Source: Marinomonas arctica (GTDB taxonomy: Bacteria > Pseudomonadota > Gammaproteobacteria > Pseudomonadales > Marinomonadaceae). From it: DNA of 64,000 nucleotides. The notes beneath the pieces were generated by a model. That model saw only the letters and a program-made list of their open reading frames with translations. It had not been told where the DNA came from and searched no databases. A program made the translations under genes and the position numbers. Positions 1 to 9,969 of the stretch are shown piece by piece; the first letter of the stretch is position 1, and each line of letters begins with the position of its first letter. The DNA lies in assembly GCF_003259225.1 (NCBI RefSeq), contig NZ_QHJF01000011.1:1-64000 (forward strand), in the 5' to 3' direction.

Positions 1-140
1 TTGAGTGATGAAGATTTTATGATCATCACTATATATTGACATTGGTTGCTCTAAATGGATAGCCCTTTTATATATACAGTAAGTGTATCGAACCGAGGTG
101 AACGTGGCTAGAGCGAAACGCTATTTTATCGTACAAACGG

Positions 141-623
141 CTATTTTATTGGCACAACAAGCACGGGTATTGAGCTGGTGTGAATAACCTTGTTCGCAGT
201 TGAGCCAATGATCATTTGACTTAAGCGGCCGTGTGTTCGGCTATTCATGACGATTAGGTCGGCATTTTTTTCTTTGGCAATACGCTGTATCGATTCGGCA
301 GGAACGCCGTTTACTATCATCGTTTCAGGTTTTTGCTCTAAGCTAGACAGCTCTTGTGAATATTGTTCCATAAACTCAGAAAGCAGTCTTTCCATACGCG
401 TATTGATGTCTTTGATAGCGTCTTTGCGCATCGCGGCTCTTACTTCTTCAGACATGTGGTTATTAATCATATTGGCTGCCTGTGCATTGAGTGGCTCTAC
501 CGCGTGCATCAATATGACTTTTGCGCCATGGGTATTGGCTAAGCTTAATACGAGCTCCATAGCCGCTTGTGTTTTGCCTTCTAGATCGCAAGCATAAATA
601 ATGGTGTTTATTTTAGGTAACAT
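141..623 (-). CDS. Universal stress protein (UspA family)
   Basis: 160 residues, a single Usp domain. The N-terminus has the first beta strand of the fold (TIIYACDLEG) followed by a helix. The C-terminus carries a version of the nucleotide-binding loop, THGRLSQ...IGST at about residues 130-142, followed by the closing strand IPVLVVPI. That loop is shorter than the classical G-2x-G-9x-G(S/T) motif, so ATP binding is uncertain. The family consists of cytoplasmic stress proteins that aid survival in stasis or oxidative stress. The ATG at 623 has a GAGG ribosome site about 8 bases upstream. It appears monocistronic. The family call is firm; the specific role is unknown. Confidence 0.9.
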   Translation of the reverse strand: MLPKINTIIYACDLEGKTQAAMELVLSLANTHGAKVILMHAVEPLNAQAANMINNHMSEEVRAAMRKDAIKDINTRMERLLSEFMEQYSQELSSLEQKPETMIVNGVPAESIQRIAKEKNADLIVMNSRTHGRLSQMIIGSTANKVIHTSSIPVLVVPIK

Positions 624-663
624 GGCAAGATCCTCTTTTTATGTACCTATAAGCTTAATCTTT

Positions 664-885
664 TTAACTTTTGTTGCTCTGATCTGTATCAATGATCGTG
701 TTGCTTATTTTATGGGCTGAATCCGACAAGCGGTTGGTAGCGTGTCGATCACTATGATTTGCAAATAAGAAACAGCTCATTGACGATAGCAATATAAAAC
801 CAATAAACAGCATTCCCCAATAATCCGTGGGTTTTTTACTGTTAGGACATTGTTTAGGGGCTGGGATAAAGTTTTTGGATTTCAT
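664..885 (-). CDS. Small single-pass membrane protein, hypothetical
   Basis: 73 residues. A polar, proline- and lysine-rich N-terminal segment of about 22 residues precedes one hydrophobic segment (about residues 24-43, YWGMLFIGFILLSSMSCFLF). A polar, Asp/Ser/Lys-rich tail follows. I do not recognise a family. The start at 885 has the upstream sequence GAGGAGCGTG, a plausible ribosome site. A near-consensus Fur box lies 33 bases upstream inside a 16-bp perfect inverted repeat, so iron-regulated expression is inferred. The positive-inside rule suggests the N-terminus is cytoplasmic. Reading frame, ribosome site and promoter element support a real gene. Confidence 0.6.
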   Translation of the reverse strand: MKSKNFIPAPKQCPNSKKPTDYWGMLFIGFILLSSMSCFLFANHSDRHATNRLSDSAHKISNTIIDTDQSNKS

Positions 886-906
886 AACACGCTCCTCGTA
901 AATCGC

Positions 907-943
907 GATTTATTAAATGATAATGAATATCATTTAATAAATC
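907..943. promoter_or_regulatory. Fur box inside a 16-bp perfect inverted repeat
   Basis: Bases 907-922 and 928-943 form a perfect 16-bp inverted repeat around a 5-base spacer. The core at 918-932, TGATAATGAATATCA, matches the 7-1-7 Fur consensus TGATAATnATTATCA with one mismatch. It lies between the divergent small membrane gene (start 885) and fklB (start 1075) and is closer to the former. Fur binding is inferred from the motif. Confidence 0.65.
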
Positions 944-1074
944 TATGGGGATGATTAATAAATTTTTAAAGCGATGTTTTTGGTAGGTGATTGGTTTGAA
1001 AAACAAGCCCATGAGATCTGCTTATGGTATGATGTGCGTCCAATTTTTTAGTCAATCAATAAGAGAGAGTAAAC

Positions 1075-1695
1075 ATGTCAGAACTGTCGTTCGACTCTAA
1101 CGAAGCTAAAATCGCCTACGGTATTGGTCGTCAAATCGGTGATCAACTCCGTGGTAGTGATCTTGGTGAATTGTCTCTAACGCATCTTTTCGCTGCGATT
1201 GAGGATGCCCTAAATGGCGCTGAAATGCGTGTTCCTGGTGCAGAGCTAGAAGCGGCTTTTGCTGAGCTACAGCAAAAAATGGAAGAAAAAAGCCGTGCAG
1301 CATCTGAAGAGAATGTAAAAGCCGGTGAAGACTTCCTTGCATCAAACAAAGTCAAAGACGGTGTTCAAACGACAGAGAGTGGTTTGCAATTCGAAGTACT
1401 GGAAGAAGGTACGGGTGCGACACCAAGCCGTGAATCAACTGTTCGTGTCCATTACGAAGGTCGTCTAATTGACGGTCAAGTATTTGATAGCTCTATTGCT
1501 CGTGGTGAACCTATTGAGTTCCCTCTAACTGGCGTTATTGCTGGTTGGACCGAAGGTCTTCAGTTGATGAAAGAAGGCGCGAAGTACCGTCTTACTATTC
1601 CTGCTGAATTGGCTTACGGTGCTCAAGGCGCTGGCGCCATGATTCAACCTTTCTCTGTGTTGCAATTTGATGTTGAGCTGATTGCGGTTGTTTAA
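1075..1695 (+). CDS. fklB: FKBP-type peptidyl-prolyl isomerase (FklB/FKBP22 type)
   Basis: 206 residues, the same length as E. coli FklB. An N-terminal helical dimerisation domain (residues 1 to about 90, beginning with an IAYGIGRQIGDQL helix) is followed by a linker helix and a C-terminal FKBP domain from about residue 105. The domain shows VHYEGRLIDGQVFDSS, the central GVIAGWTEGLQLM and the closing LAYGAQGAG segments that line the prolyl-binding pocket. There is no signal peptide, so it is cytoplasmic or peripheral. It catalyses cis-trans isomerisation of Xaa-Pro bonds during folding. The ribosome site AAGAGAGAG precedes the ATG. A REP-like element follows the stop by 18 bases. Confidence 0.95.
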   Translation: MSELSFDSNEAKIAYGIGRQIGDQLRGSDLGELSLTHLFAAIEDALNGAEMRVPGAELEAAFAELQQKMEEKSRAASEENVKAGEDFLASNKVKDGVQTTESGLQFEVLEEGTGATPSRESTVRVHYEGRLIDGQVFDSSIARGEPIEFPLTGVIAGWTEGLQLMKEGAKYRLTIPAELAYGAQGAGAMIQPFSVLQFDVELIAVV

Positions 1696-1713
1696 TAGAA
1701 CAGTTTAATAAAA

Positions 1714-1821
1714 TGTAGGCCGGATGAGCCGAGGTACGAGGCACTTACCTGTAAAAAAATAGCGGCGAATGGTCTCAATCCAACGCCTGATTACGGTCGT
1801 TCCTCCCTCATCAGGCCTACA
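1714..1821. repeat. 108-bp REP-like palindromic element with GTAG heads
   Basis: The ends form an inverted repeat: TGTAGGCCGGATGAG at 1714-1728 and its complement at 1807-1821, with 14 of 15 positions matching. The right half contains a 7-bp stem (GCCTGAT 1785-1791 with ATCAGGC 1810-1816) next to the GTAG head. This resembles E. coli REP units, which also begin GTAGGCCGGAT. It lies between the convergent genes fklB and the acetyltransferase gene. Confidence 0.65.
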
Positions 1822-1837
1822 ACTTAATGAATCACAA

Positions 1838-2254
1838 TTAAATGTCGCGTTCCATGCGGATGTGCATCTTGCCGGCTTCTAAAAACATTTTGCCATCAGT
1901 ATGGAAATTTTGTTTTTCGTAGAAGGTTTGTACATCAACTTGGGCATGCAAAAATACCTTACGAATGCCCATTTCTCTTGCCACTTTCACCGCTCGAGTT
2001 AATAGCATTTCGCCATAGCCTTGATGGCGATAGGCAGGCAACACAGCAAGTCGGCCAATTTGACCCTTCTCTGTTAAGCGACATGTTCCTGTGGGAACAG
2101 CGGTTGTACCAAAAGACACAAAGTGTACTGCGTCCTCATCAAGCTCGTCCCATTCGTCCTTTGGATCGATGCCTTGCTCGATGATAAAGACTTGTTTGCG
2201 CACAAAGGTGAGTTGATCTTTGCTACTGTTCCAGTCTGATGTTAATACCTTCAT
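1838..2254 (-). CDS. GNAT-family N-acetyltransferase
   Basis: 138 residues, a compact GNAT domain. Motif A is clear: IGRLAVLPAYRHQGYGEMLL, where RHQGYG is the acetyl-CoA pyrophosphate-binding Q/RxxGxG/A signature. Downstream are the strand KVFLHAQ and FYEKQNF, the usual motif B region. The substrate cannot be told. The ribosome site AAGGGAA is correctly spaced from the ATG. It starts 24 bases after the roxA stop, so the two are probably co-transcribed. Small acetyltransferases occur next to purB/roxA in related genomes as I recall them. Family call firm, function open. Confidence 0.88.
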   Translation of the reverse strand: MKVLTSDWNSSKDQLTFVRKQVFIIEQGIDPKDEWDELDEDAVHFVSFGTTAVPTGTCRLTEKGQIGRLAVLPAYRHQGYGEMLLTRAVKVAREMGIRKVFLHAQVDVQTFYEKQNFHTDGKMFLEAGKMHIRMERDI

Positions 2255-2278
2255 GTTATTCCCTTAATAAATGTGCTT

Positions 2279-3478
2279 TTATTCTTCCGCCGCCAATTCG
2301 ATAAGTCCTTGCTGACGAATTAGAAAGCGTACAAGAGGCTCTAGGTCGGTATTTTGTGTCAGATCCAGCCCAGAAAAATCGAATTCAACTTGATGGCAAA
2401 CCGCTTCCACAAAGCCTGTTAGTTCTGCGTCAACGAGTAGGTGTTCACCATTACAAAATACACGAATTTTGCCCTTATCTTCAGCACTTTGTTGAGCATA
2501 GTAGCAAAGACGTGCATCGCCGGGGCGAATGAAGGTTTGGCCCTGTGTTGCGCTGTTAAAAGCATTGTTTAGTTCTTCTTGATTCAGTGGCTCAAGGTAT
2601 TCAGGGTATTTGCTTTCACTCATTGTTTCCCCTAACCATTCTGCCAGTAGGTCAGGCTGGTTAATAAGACGAGTCAGTTCGGTTTGCAAATATTGAATGT
2701 CATCTTTGCTGATGTGCGCGCTGTGTTGGCGAGCCGCTGTTTCTGGCGCTGCAAAACGGTCCTTTACATTGTCTGTTTCACACAGTTTATCGCGAATGCC
2801 AGTTAAAACATCCTGCATGCTTGGCGCACGGAAACCGATGGAGTAGGTCATACATTCATCATCCAATGCGCGGCCATTGTGGGCAAAGTTCGGTGGTAAA
2901 TACAGAATATCGCCCGTTTCTAGTTCCCAATCCATGTCTGGATTAACCGGAAAGTTATCCAAAATATGTAATTTGATGTTCGGGATCGCCGAATCCTGGT
3001 ATTCATCTGGTGCTAGAACTTGCCAGCGACGTTTGCCTGATACTTGCACTAAAAACACATCGTATTGATCGTAATGAGGGCCAACACTGCCGCCTTCTGT
3101 GGCGTAGCTGATCATCACATCGTCTAAGCGCCAGCTTGGTAAAAATTCAAATTGTTCTTTTAACGCTTGGACTTCAGGTACCCAATGGTCCACGGCTTGA
3201 ACCAGTAGCGTCCATTCTTTTTCAGGTAGGGTCGCAAAAGTATCTTCGGTAAAAGGGCCTTGGCGCATTTCCCAAGGTCTGATTCCGTTTTCGATGACAA
3301 TACGAGATTCAATGTCTTCTTCCATTGCCATACCAGCGAGTTCATCTGCTTCTAATGGCAGAGTGAAATCAACAAGACCACCACGAATTAATAACGGCTT
3401 TTTTTGCCAATATTCGTCGATAAAGGTTTGGGCAGTCATGCCGCCAAGAATAGTCAATGGGGTGTTTAGGTCTGTCAT
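2279..3478 (-). CDS. roxA: Ribosomal oxygenase RoxA/YcfD (uL16 arginine hydroxylase)
   Basis: 399 residues, a JmjC-type cupin 2-oxoglutarate/Fe(II) oxygenase. The metal triad is visible as H135-x-D137 in GPHYDQYD and H200 in NFAHNG. A basic stretch (SGKRRW, about 148-152) follows the first ligands. The C-terminal part after about residue 260 matches the dimerisation and winged-helix region of the family. E. coli YcfD hydroxylates an arginine of ribosomal protein L16; the same reaction is inferred here. It is somewhat longer than the E. coli protein (373 residues). It lies 111 bases downstream of purB with a terminator between, so it probably has its own promoter. Confidence 0.92.
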   Translation of the reverse strand: MTDLNTPLTILGGMTAQTFIDEYWQKKPLLIRGGLVDFTLPLEADELAGMAMEEDIESRIVIENGIRPWEMRQGPFTEDTFATLPEKEWTLLVQAVDHWVPEVQALKEQFEFLPSWRLDDVMISYATEGGSVGPHYDQYDVFLVQVSGKRRWQVLAPDEYQDSAIPNIKLHILDNFPVNPDMDWELETGDILYLPPNFAHNGRALDDECMTYSIGFRAPSMQDVLTGIRDKLCETDNVKDRFAAPETAARQHSAHISKDDIQYLQTELTRLINQPDLLAEWLGETMSESKYPEYLEPLNQEELNNAFNSATQGQTFIRPGDARLCYYAQQSAEDKGKIRVFCNGEHLLVDAELTGFVEAVCHQVEFDFSGLDLTQNTDLEPLVRFLIRQQGLIELAAEE

Positions 3479-3541
3479 AAATCGCTCATTAAAAGAACAA
3501 AAGAAGTGGTGATGATCTTAGAAGCTAATGGCTTAAAAGGC

Positions 3542-3568
3542 AAAAAGAGCCGATAAATCGGCCCTTTT
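3542..3568 (-). terminator. Rho-independent terminator of purB
   Basis: An 8-bp stem with one mismatch (GAGCCGAT at 3547-3554, ATCGGCCC at 3557-3564) is followed on the minus strand by five T residues. It lies 20 bases beyond the purB stop. Confidence 0.75.
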
Positions 3569-3589
3569 ATTTACTTGTTACAGTAAGGC

Positions 3590-4999
<1,410 letters not shown>

Positions 5000-5054
5000 C
5001 TATTATAGGCAAAAGGGCGCAGGTAATACAGAGATTCACTGGTGGGATTGGTAT

Positions 5055-5091
5055 AAAAAAGCCCCGATGCGGCTTAAGTCGCATCGGGGCT
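5055..5091 (-). terminator. Rho-independent terminator of icd
   Basis: A perfect 12-bp GC-rich stem (AGCCCCGATGCG paired with CGCATCGGGGCT, 5060-5091, 8-base loop) is followed on the minus strand by a T tract at 5055-5060. It lies just downstream of the isocitrate dehydrogenase stop and upstream of purB. Confidence 0.9.
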
Positions 5092-5117
5092 GGTTGATAT
5101 TGCTATCAGGTTTTCGC

Positions 5118-7337
5118 TTAGAGCGACGCTAACGCTTGGTTGAAGGTCGCGCTTGGACGCATGATCTTAGCGACTTCTTCTAGGTTAATGTGGTAATAAC
5201 CTGTCAGACCTGCTGGTTTACCTTGAACCGCTGTCAGTTCCGCAACGATCGTCGCTTCTTTCTCAGTCAGTGCTTTCGCCAATGGCGCAAATTTCGCCGC
5301 CATTTCAGTATTGTCTGTTTGCGCAGCAAGCTCTTGAGCCCAGTACATGGCTAGGTAGAAGTGACTACCACGGTTATCGATTTCGCCAACTTTACGAGAA
5401 GGGGACTTGTTGGTGTCGAGCAATTTGCCAGTGGCTTTGTCTAGACATTTAGCAAGAATTTTTGCTTTCTCGTTGTTTTGCTTGATGCCAAGCTCTTCGA
5501 AAGATACCGCTACTGCCAGGAATTCACCTAGAGAGTCCCAGCGAAGGTAGTTTTCTTCCATTAGCTGTTGAACGTGTTTAGGAGCAGAACCACCCGCGCC
5601 AGTTTCGTACATGCCACCGCCATTTAGCATTGGGACGATTGACAGCATTTTTGCAGAGGTGCCCAATTCTAAGATGGGGAACAAGTCAGTTAGGTAATCA
5701 CGTAAGATATTACCAGTAACAGAAATGGTATCTTTACCGCGAATAATACGTTCCATAGAGAAACGGATCGCTTCGTTGTAGGACATAATTCGAATGTCTA
5801 AACCGCTTGTGTCGTGGTCTTTTAGGTAAGTTTCTACTTTTTTACGAAGCTCGTTATCGTGCGGACGAGCATCTTCTAACCAGAATACCGCTGGAGTATC
5901 AGATTGACGAGCACGAGTCACGCCTAGTTTTACCCAGTCTTTAATAGCCGCGTCTTTGGTTTGACAAGCGCGCCAGATGTCGCCTTTCTCAACGTTGTGT
6001 TGCATCAGGATGTTGCCGTTTGCATCCACAACGCGCATCACGCCATCGGCTTTCATTTCGTATGTTTTGTCATGAGAGCCGTATTCTTCTGCTTTCTGAG
6101 CCATTAGGCCAACGTTTGGTACAGTCCCCATTGTTACTGGGTTAAAGGCACCGTTGGTTTTACAGAAGTTAATGGTTTCTTGGTAGATACGTGCGTAAGT
6201 ACTGTCTGGAATAACGGCTTTTGCGTCGTGCGCTTTGCCATCACGGCCCCACATTTTACCTGAGTTACGGATCATCGCAGGCATAGACGCGTCAACGATG
6301 ACGTCACTTGGTACATGAAGGTTCGTGATGCCTTTGTCTGAATCGACCATGGCAAGTTCAGGGCGTACTTTGTATACGTCTTGGATAGCTTGCTTGATTT
6401 CTTCTTGTTTCGCTTCAGGAAGTGTTTTGATTTTATCGTAAACGCTGCCTAGACCGTTGTTTGGGTTAACGCCAATTTCTTTGAAAAGTTCGCCGTATTT
6501 TTCGAAAACGTCTTTATAGAAAACGGTTACTGCGTGACCAAATACGATTGGGTGAGAGACTTTCATCATGGTGGCTTTTAAATGCACAGACCACATGATG
6601 TTGTCTTCTTTCGCTTCTTGTAATGTTGCTTCAAAGAAAGCGCGAAGCTTTTTAGTGCTGATATTCATGCTGTCGATGATCTCGCCAGCAAGAAGCGGAA
6701 GTGATTTTTTCACTTCGACAGAACCGTCTTGACCAACAAACTCAATTTTAACGGTTTGAGCGGAATCCATAGTAACGGACTGCTCGGAAGAGTAAAAATC
6801 GCCTTCACGCATGTAATCAACGTGAGAAACAGAGGTCTTGCTCCATTTGCCCATTGAGTGAGGGTTTTTGCGAGCGAAGCCTTTAACAGCCGCTGGTGCG
6901 CGACGGTCAGAGTTACCTTGACGTAGAACAGGGTTTACTGCGCTACCAAGTACTTTTGAGTAGCGTGCTTGAATGTCTTTTTCTTCGTCGGTTTGTGGGT
7001 TTTCAGGGTATTCTGGAAGATCGTAGCCTTCAGCGTTCAGTTCTTTGATGGCGGCGTTAAGTTGTGGCAAAGACGCACTAATGTTAGGCAGTTTTACGAT
7101 GTTCGCTTGTGGGTCCGCGGTGAGGTCACCTAAGAACTTTAGGCCGTCTTCTGCTTGTTTGTCTGCAGGCAAACGATCCGAAAACGCAGAAATAATGCGG
7201 CTTGCTAAAGAAATATCGGTAAGTTTTAGTTCAATATCCGCTTCTTTTGCAAACGCGCCAAAGATTGGCAGCAAAGATGCTGTCGCGAGTGCTGGTGCTT
7301 CATCGGTCAACGTGTAATAGATGGTTTGTTTCGACAT
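5118..7337 (-). CDS. icd: Monomeric NADP-dependent isocitrate dehydrogenase
   Basis: 739 residues, the normal length of the monomeric (IDH-II) family and unrelated in length to the dimeric form of about 416 residues. It oxidatively decarboxylates isocitrate to 2-oxoglutarate, giving NADPH, in the TCA cycle. Characteristic segments include [18 protein letters not shown] near residues 135-152 (substrate-binding region) and the cofactor-domain stretch around [11 protein letters not shown]. The ATG at 7337 has GGGGAA upstream. It is flanked by its own terminator and by a REP-bearing gap, so it is probably transcribed alone. P. aeruginosa also has a monomeric idh gene in this neighbourhood, as I recall it. 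Confidence 0.96.
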   Translation of the reverse strand: MSKQTIYYTLTDEAPALATASLLPIFGAFAKEADIELKLTDISLASRIISAFSDRLPADKQAEDGLKFLGDLTADPQANIVKLPNISASLPQLNAAIKELNAEGYDLPEYPENPQTDEEKDIQARYSKVLGSAVNPVLRQGNSDRRAPAAVKGFARKNPHSMGKWSKTSVSHVDYMREGDFYSSEQSVTMDSAQTVKIEFVGQDGSVEVKKSLPLLAGEIIDSMNISTKKLRAFFEATLQEAKEDNIMWSVHLKATMMKVSHPIVFGHAVTVFYKDVFEKYGELFKEIGVNPNNGLGSVYDKIKTLPEAKQEEIKQAIQDVYKVRPELAMVDSDKGITNLHVPSDVIVDASMPAMIRNSGKMWGRDGKAHDAKAVIPDSTYARIYQETINFCKTNGAFNPVTMGTVPNVGLMAQKAEEYGSHDKTYEMKADGVMRVVDANGNILMQHNVEKGDIWRACQTKDAAIKDWVKLGVTRARQSDTPAVFWLEDARPHDNELRKKVETYLKDHDTSGLDIRIMSYNEAIRFSMERIIRGKDTISVTGNILRDYLTDLFPILELGTSAKMLSIVPMLNGGGMYETGAGGSAPKHVQQLMEENYLRWDSLGEFLAVAVSFEELGIKQNNEKAKILAKCLDKATGKLLDTNKSPSRKVGEIDNRGSHFYLAMYWAQELAAQTDNTEMAAKFAPLAKALTEKEATIVAELTAVQGKPAGLTGYYHINLEEVAKIMRPSATFNQALASL

Positions 7338-7645
7338 ATAATTCCCCTAACATTTAAGGCTAGTTGCCTATTTGAATCGAAGATGACTTTTCGCCGCCAT
7401 TCCCTTATTTAAATCTTTTGAGCAGAAAACTGGTTTACAGATTTAAAAATTTGTGCCGTATAGTAACTTAAAAAACCACTTTTAAGATATTGGCCTTGAG
7501 ATATACTCAAAATTGATTTCAGTTATCTCCTGAAGGCGCGACCTATTTTTTTGTAGGTCGTGCTTTAGCGCGTCAAGGGTTTTGGTTTGGTGTTACCAGC
7601 TTTTTGTCGGCCTGAAGGCGCGACCTACATCGTTTTGTGTGATAG
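7338..7645. other. Intergenic gap between icd and hflD
   Basis: 308 bases without a gene. The icd-proximal part is AT-rich and should hold the icd promoter. It has short palindromes, such as CTTAAAA/TTTTAAG at 7467-7486. The hflD-proximal part is a REP-like repeat, listed separately. No small reading frame with a convincing ribosome site was seen. Confidence 0.6.
7529..7629. repeat. REP-like palindromic pair (TGTAGGTCG family), locus 1
   Basis: A full element at 7552-7629 begins TGTAGGTCGTGCTTTAGCGCG and ends with the inverted CGACCTACA. A partial right half, CCTGAAGGCGCGACCTA, precedes it at 7529-7545. The same sequence family recurs at 13895-14089 and 24501-24609. It lies just beyond the hflD stop. 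Confidence 0.8.
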
Positions 7646-8275
7646 TTAATTCCGTGCGTCTAAGGCGTTTAATAAGGCTTTTCTCTTAAAGATTAAATGC
7701 CAGCGTTTGCCGCCGAGTTGTCGCCATAGCATGGCGGCACGGATGCCTGCCATGAGGATGGCTCGAACTTGATTGGCCACATGTGGCTGTTGCAAAAATC
7801 GACTGTCGCCTTGCACTTGAATTCGAAAAGGCAGTTTGCTTAATGTGTCTTGGTACAGGCCTGAGATGGAGGCCAGCATATTTTCGTGTAAAACGCTTTC
7901 GTAGTGAGTTTTCTTCTGTTCTATCTGGGGGATGCGTTGGCCAATGATAGAGAGCATCTCAGGAGCTTTAGAAAGCTTGTTTTCAAGATGGATAAGGCTA
8001 AGAGCGTACCGTAGCGTATCTGGATTAACGCTGCTGCGTTCTTTTCCTAGCGCCTGTCGGGTAATTTTCCGGCCTAGTCCAAGGTTGCTTGAGCAATCCC
8101 ATTGCCCACCATAAATGTCTTCTGTAGAGGCGGCGCTAACCATTAAAATGCTGTCTAGTAATGGTTGTAAGCTGGCGTTATCGACTTGCCCGGTTTTTGC
8201 CAAAATGGACACCAATTCCGCGGCCTGAAACACAGCGGATAGGGCGATGGTTTGCTCTTTTTCTCTACTACTCAC
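7646..8275 (-). CDS. hflD: High-frequency lysogenization protein HflD homologue
   Basis: 209 residues (E. coli HflD 213), all-helical by composition, with no signal peptide. In E. coli it is a peripheral membrane protein that binds phage lambda CII; its native cellular role is unclear. Segments such as IYGGQWDCSSNLGLGRKITRQALG near residues 54-77 and the C-terminal VRAILMAGIRAAMLWRQLGGKRW are typical. The start is GTG at 8275, with a GAGAG ribosome site. It lies 17 bases after mnmA, matching the conserved mnmA-hflD operon. REP-like DNA follows the stop. Confidence 0.93.
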   Translation of the reverse strand: MSSREKEQTIALSAVFQAAELVSILAKTGQVDNASLQPLLDSILMVSAASTEDIYGGQWDCSSNLGLGRKITRQALGKERSSVNPDTLRYALSLIHLENKLSKAPEMLSIIGQRIPQIEQKKTHYESVLHENMLASISGLYQDTLSKLPFRIQVQGDSRFLQQPHVANQVRAILMAGIRAAMLWRQLGGKRWHLIFKRKALLNALDARN

Positions 8276-8292
8276 GTTTTTTCTCTCAATAA

Positions 8293-9414
8293 TTACTTGT
8301 TAAAAGCGACGTTGATGATGCCACCACCAAGACACACATCGTCTAGGTAAAACACCACAGATTGACCCGGTGTAATGGCTCGTTGCGGCTCGATAAACGA
8401 CACTTCAACACGGCCATCAGCAAGCTCTGTGATGGTACAATCTTGGTCTGCTTGGCGATAGCGGCACTTGGCTTTGCAGGTGAGAGGGAAGGTGGGTTTT
8501 GTCCTTGCAACCCAATCGAAATTGTCGGCAATTAAGTGTGTTTTAAACAAGGATTCGTGTTGTCCACCTTGTGTCACTTTCAACACATTGCGTTCCAGAT
8601 CTTTTTCCACCACATACCAAGGATCGTCAGAATACTTTGCGAGACCACCAATACCCAAGCCTTGGCGTTGCCCAATAGTGTGGTACATCAACCCATGATG
8701 GCGGCCAATTTTATCGCCTTCGAGGGTTTCTATATCACCAGGTTGAGCAGGCAAATATTGCTCTAAGAAGTCTTTGAAGCGGCGCTCGCCAATAAAACAA
8801 ATGCCAGTACTGTCTTTTTTGTTGTGAGTCACTAGACCAAATTCTTCGGCTAAACGACGCACTTCAGGCTTTTCAAGTTCACCAACGGGAAAGAGGGTTT
8901 TGGCAATTTCATCTTTCCCAACAGCGTATAAAAAGTAGCTTTGATCTTTATTGCCATCTAAGCCTTTTAATAATAAAGGTTCGCCGTTTTTTTCACCGCG
9001 GCGAACATAGTGGCCTGTGGCTATGTAGTCAGCGTTCAGTGCCATGGCGTATTCTAAAAAGGCTTTAAATTTAATTTCTTTGTTGCATAAAATATCTGGA
9101 TTGGGTGTACGTCCAGCTTTGTATTCTGCTAGGAAATGCTCGAACACATTGTCCCAATACTCTGCGGCAAAGTTGGCTGTGTGCAGTTTGATGCCTAATT
9201 TATCCGATACCGCTTGTGCATCTGCAAGATCGTCTTTGGCTGTGCAATATTCTGTACCATCGTCTTCGTCCCAGTTCTTCATGAACAGACCTTCAACCTG
9301 ATAGCCCTGCTGCATCAAGATAAGTGCAGACACAGAGGAATCAACACCGCCAGACATACCGACGATGACTTTTTTTGAATGGTTTGCGATGTTCGCAGTA
9401 GGGCTTTCTTTCAT
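8293..9414 (-). CDS. mnmA: tRNA-uridine 2-sulfurtransferase MnmA
   Basis: 373 residues from the ATG at 9414. A longer frame from a TTG at 9465 is open but would add 17 atypical residues. MnmA adenylates and thiolates U34 of tRNA-Lys, tRNA-Glu and tRNA-Gln. The PP-loop GMSGGVDSS lies near the N-terminus. The catalytic cysteines lie in [13 protein letters not shown] and [12 protein letters not shown]. The sulfur relay that feeds it, tusDCBE, lies elsewhere in this window (24.6-26.0 kb). The gene sits between nudJ and hflD, the conserved order. The ribosome site before 9414 is weak, so the start is somewhat uncertain. Confidence 0.95.
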   Translation of the reverse strand: MKESPTANIANHSKKVIVGMSGGVDSSVSALILMQQGYQVEGLFMKNWDEDDGTEYCTAKDDLADAQAVSDKLGIKLHTANFAAEYWDNVFEHFLAEYKAGRTPNPDILCNKEIKFKAFLEYAMALNADYIATGHYVRRGEKNGEPLLLKGLDGNKDQSYFLYAVGKDEIAKTLFPVGELEKPEVRRLAEEFGLVTHNKKDSTGICFIGERRFKDFLEQYLPAQPGDIETLEGDKIGRHHGLMYHTIGQRQGLGIGGLAKYSDDPWYVVEKDLERNVLKVTQGGQHESLFKTHLIADNFDWVARTKPTFPLTCKAKCRYRQADQDCTITELADGRVEVSFIEPQRAITPGQSVVFYLDDVCLGGGIINVAFNK

Positions 9415-9489
9415 GCGTTGTTGTGTCTCGACTGTTATTCGTAAAGCGAAGAGGCGCAGCCTCAAATGAATGTAATATTTGCTATTGTA

Positions 9490-9969
9490 TCACTTTCTTA
9501 GTGTCGGCATAGGCCGAAGAAACTGATCGGACAAAAAGCTTAAAGGAATAATGGGGTTATTAAATGAATCTTCAATGCAGGCACGAATTAACGGACTACG
9601 ATGAGGTAACTCGAGTATTTCTTCATAGCTTAACCAATGGCTAGAAACGATGTCATCATCGAGTGGCTCATTGCTTTCACTCACGGCTTCACAGACAAAA
9701 CACAAGCGATGAAAAGTATCGGCCCCTTCATAAGGGGTGAAGGCATAAATGCCCAGTAAGCCGATGGGTTTTACTAGCCAGCCAGACTCTTCTTTTGTCT
9801 CACGAATCACGGCTTCGATGACGCTCTCATTATTTTCGACGTGGCCCGCTGGTTGGTTTAGGACGAGCTGGCCGTTTTGCCACTCTTTCACCATGAGAAA
9901 ACGCTGGTCCTTTTTCACCAGAGCGGCGACGGTTAGGTGAGGCAGTCTTTCTCTTTCTTTGTGCTTCAA
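9490..9969 (-). CDS. nudJ: Nudix hydrolase (phosphatase NudJ type)
   Basis: 159 residues. The Nudix box is complete: GHVENNESVIEAVIRETKEE followed by SGW, fitting Gx5Ex7REuxEExGu. E. coli NudJ hydrolyses nucleoside di- and triphosphates and the thiamine precursor HMP-PP. The start is TTG at 9969, chosen because AGAGGTGA lies 8 bases upstream and the family's HLTVAALV strand follows at once. The first 140 bases overlap the 3' end of rluE in another frame, so translational coupling is likely. The order rluE-nudJ-mnmA-hflD is the conserved gammaproteobacterial one. Confidence 0.92.
   Translation of the reverse strand: MKHKERERLPHLTVAALVKKDQRFLMVKEWQNGQLVLNQPAGHVENNESVIEAVIRETKEESGWLVKPIGLLGIYAFTPYEGADTFHRLCFVCEAVSESNEPLDDDIVSSHWLSYEEILELPHRSPLIRACIEDSFNNPIIPLSFLSDQFLRPMPTLRK

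Noticed and set aside
1-140. Window start, including a short inverted repeat AGTGATGA/TCATCACT at 4-30
   Set aside because: No open frame, T tract or recognisable site. It may be the end region of a neighbouring gene outside the window, so no call is made.
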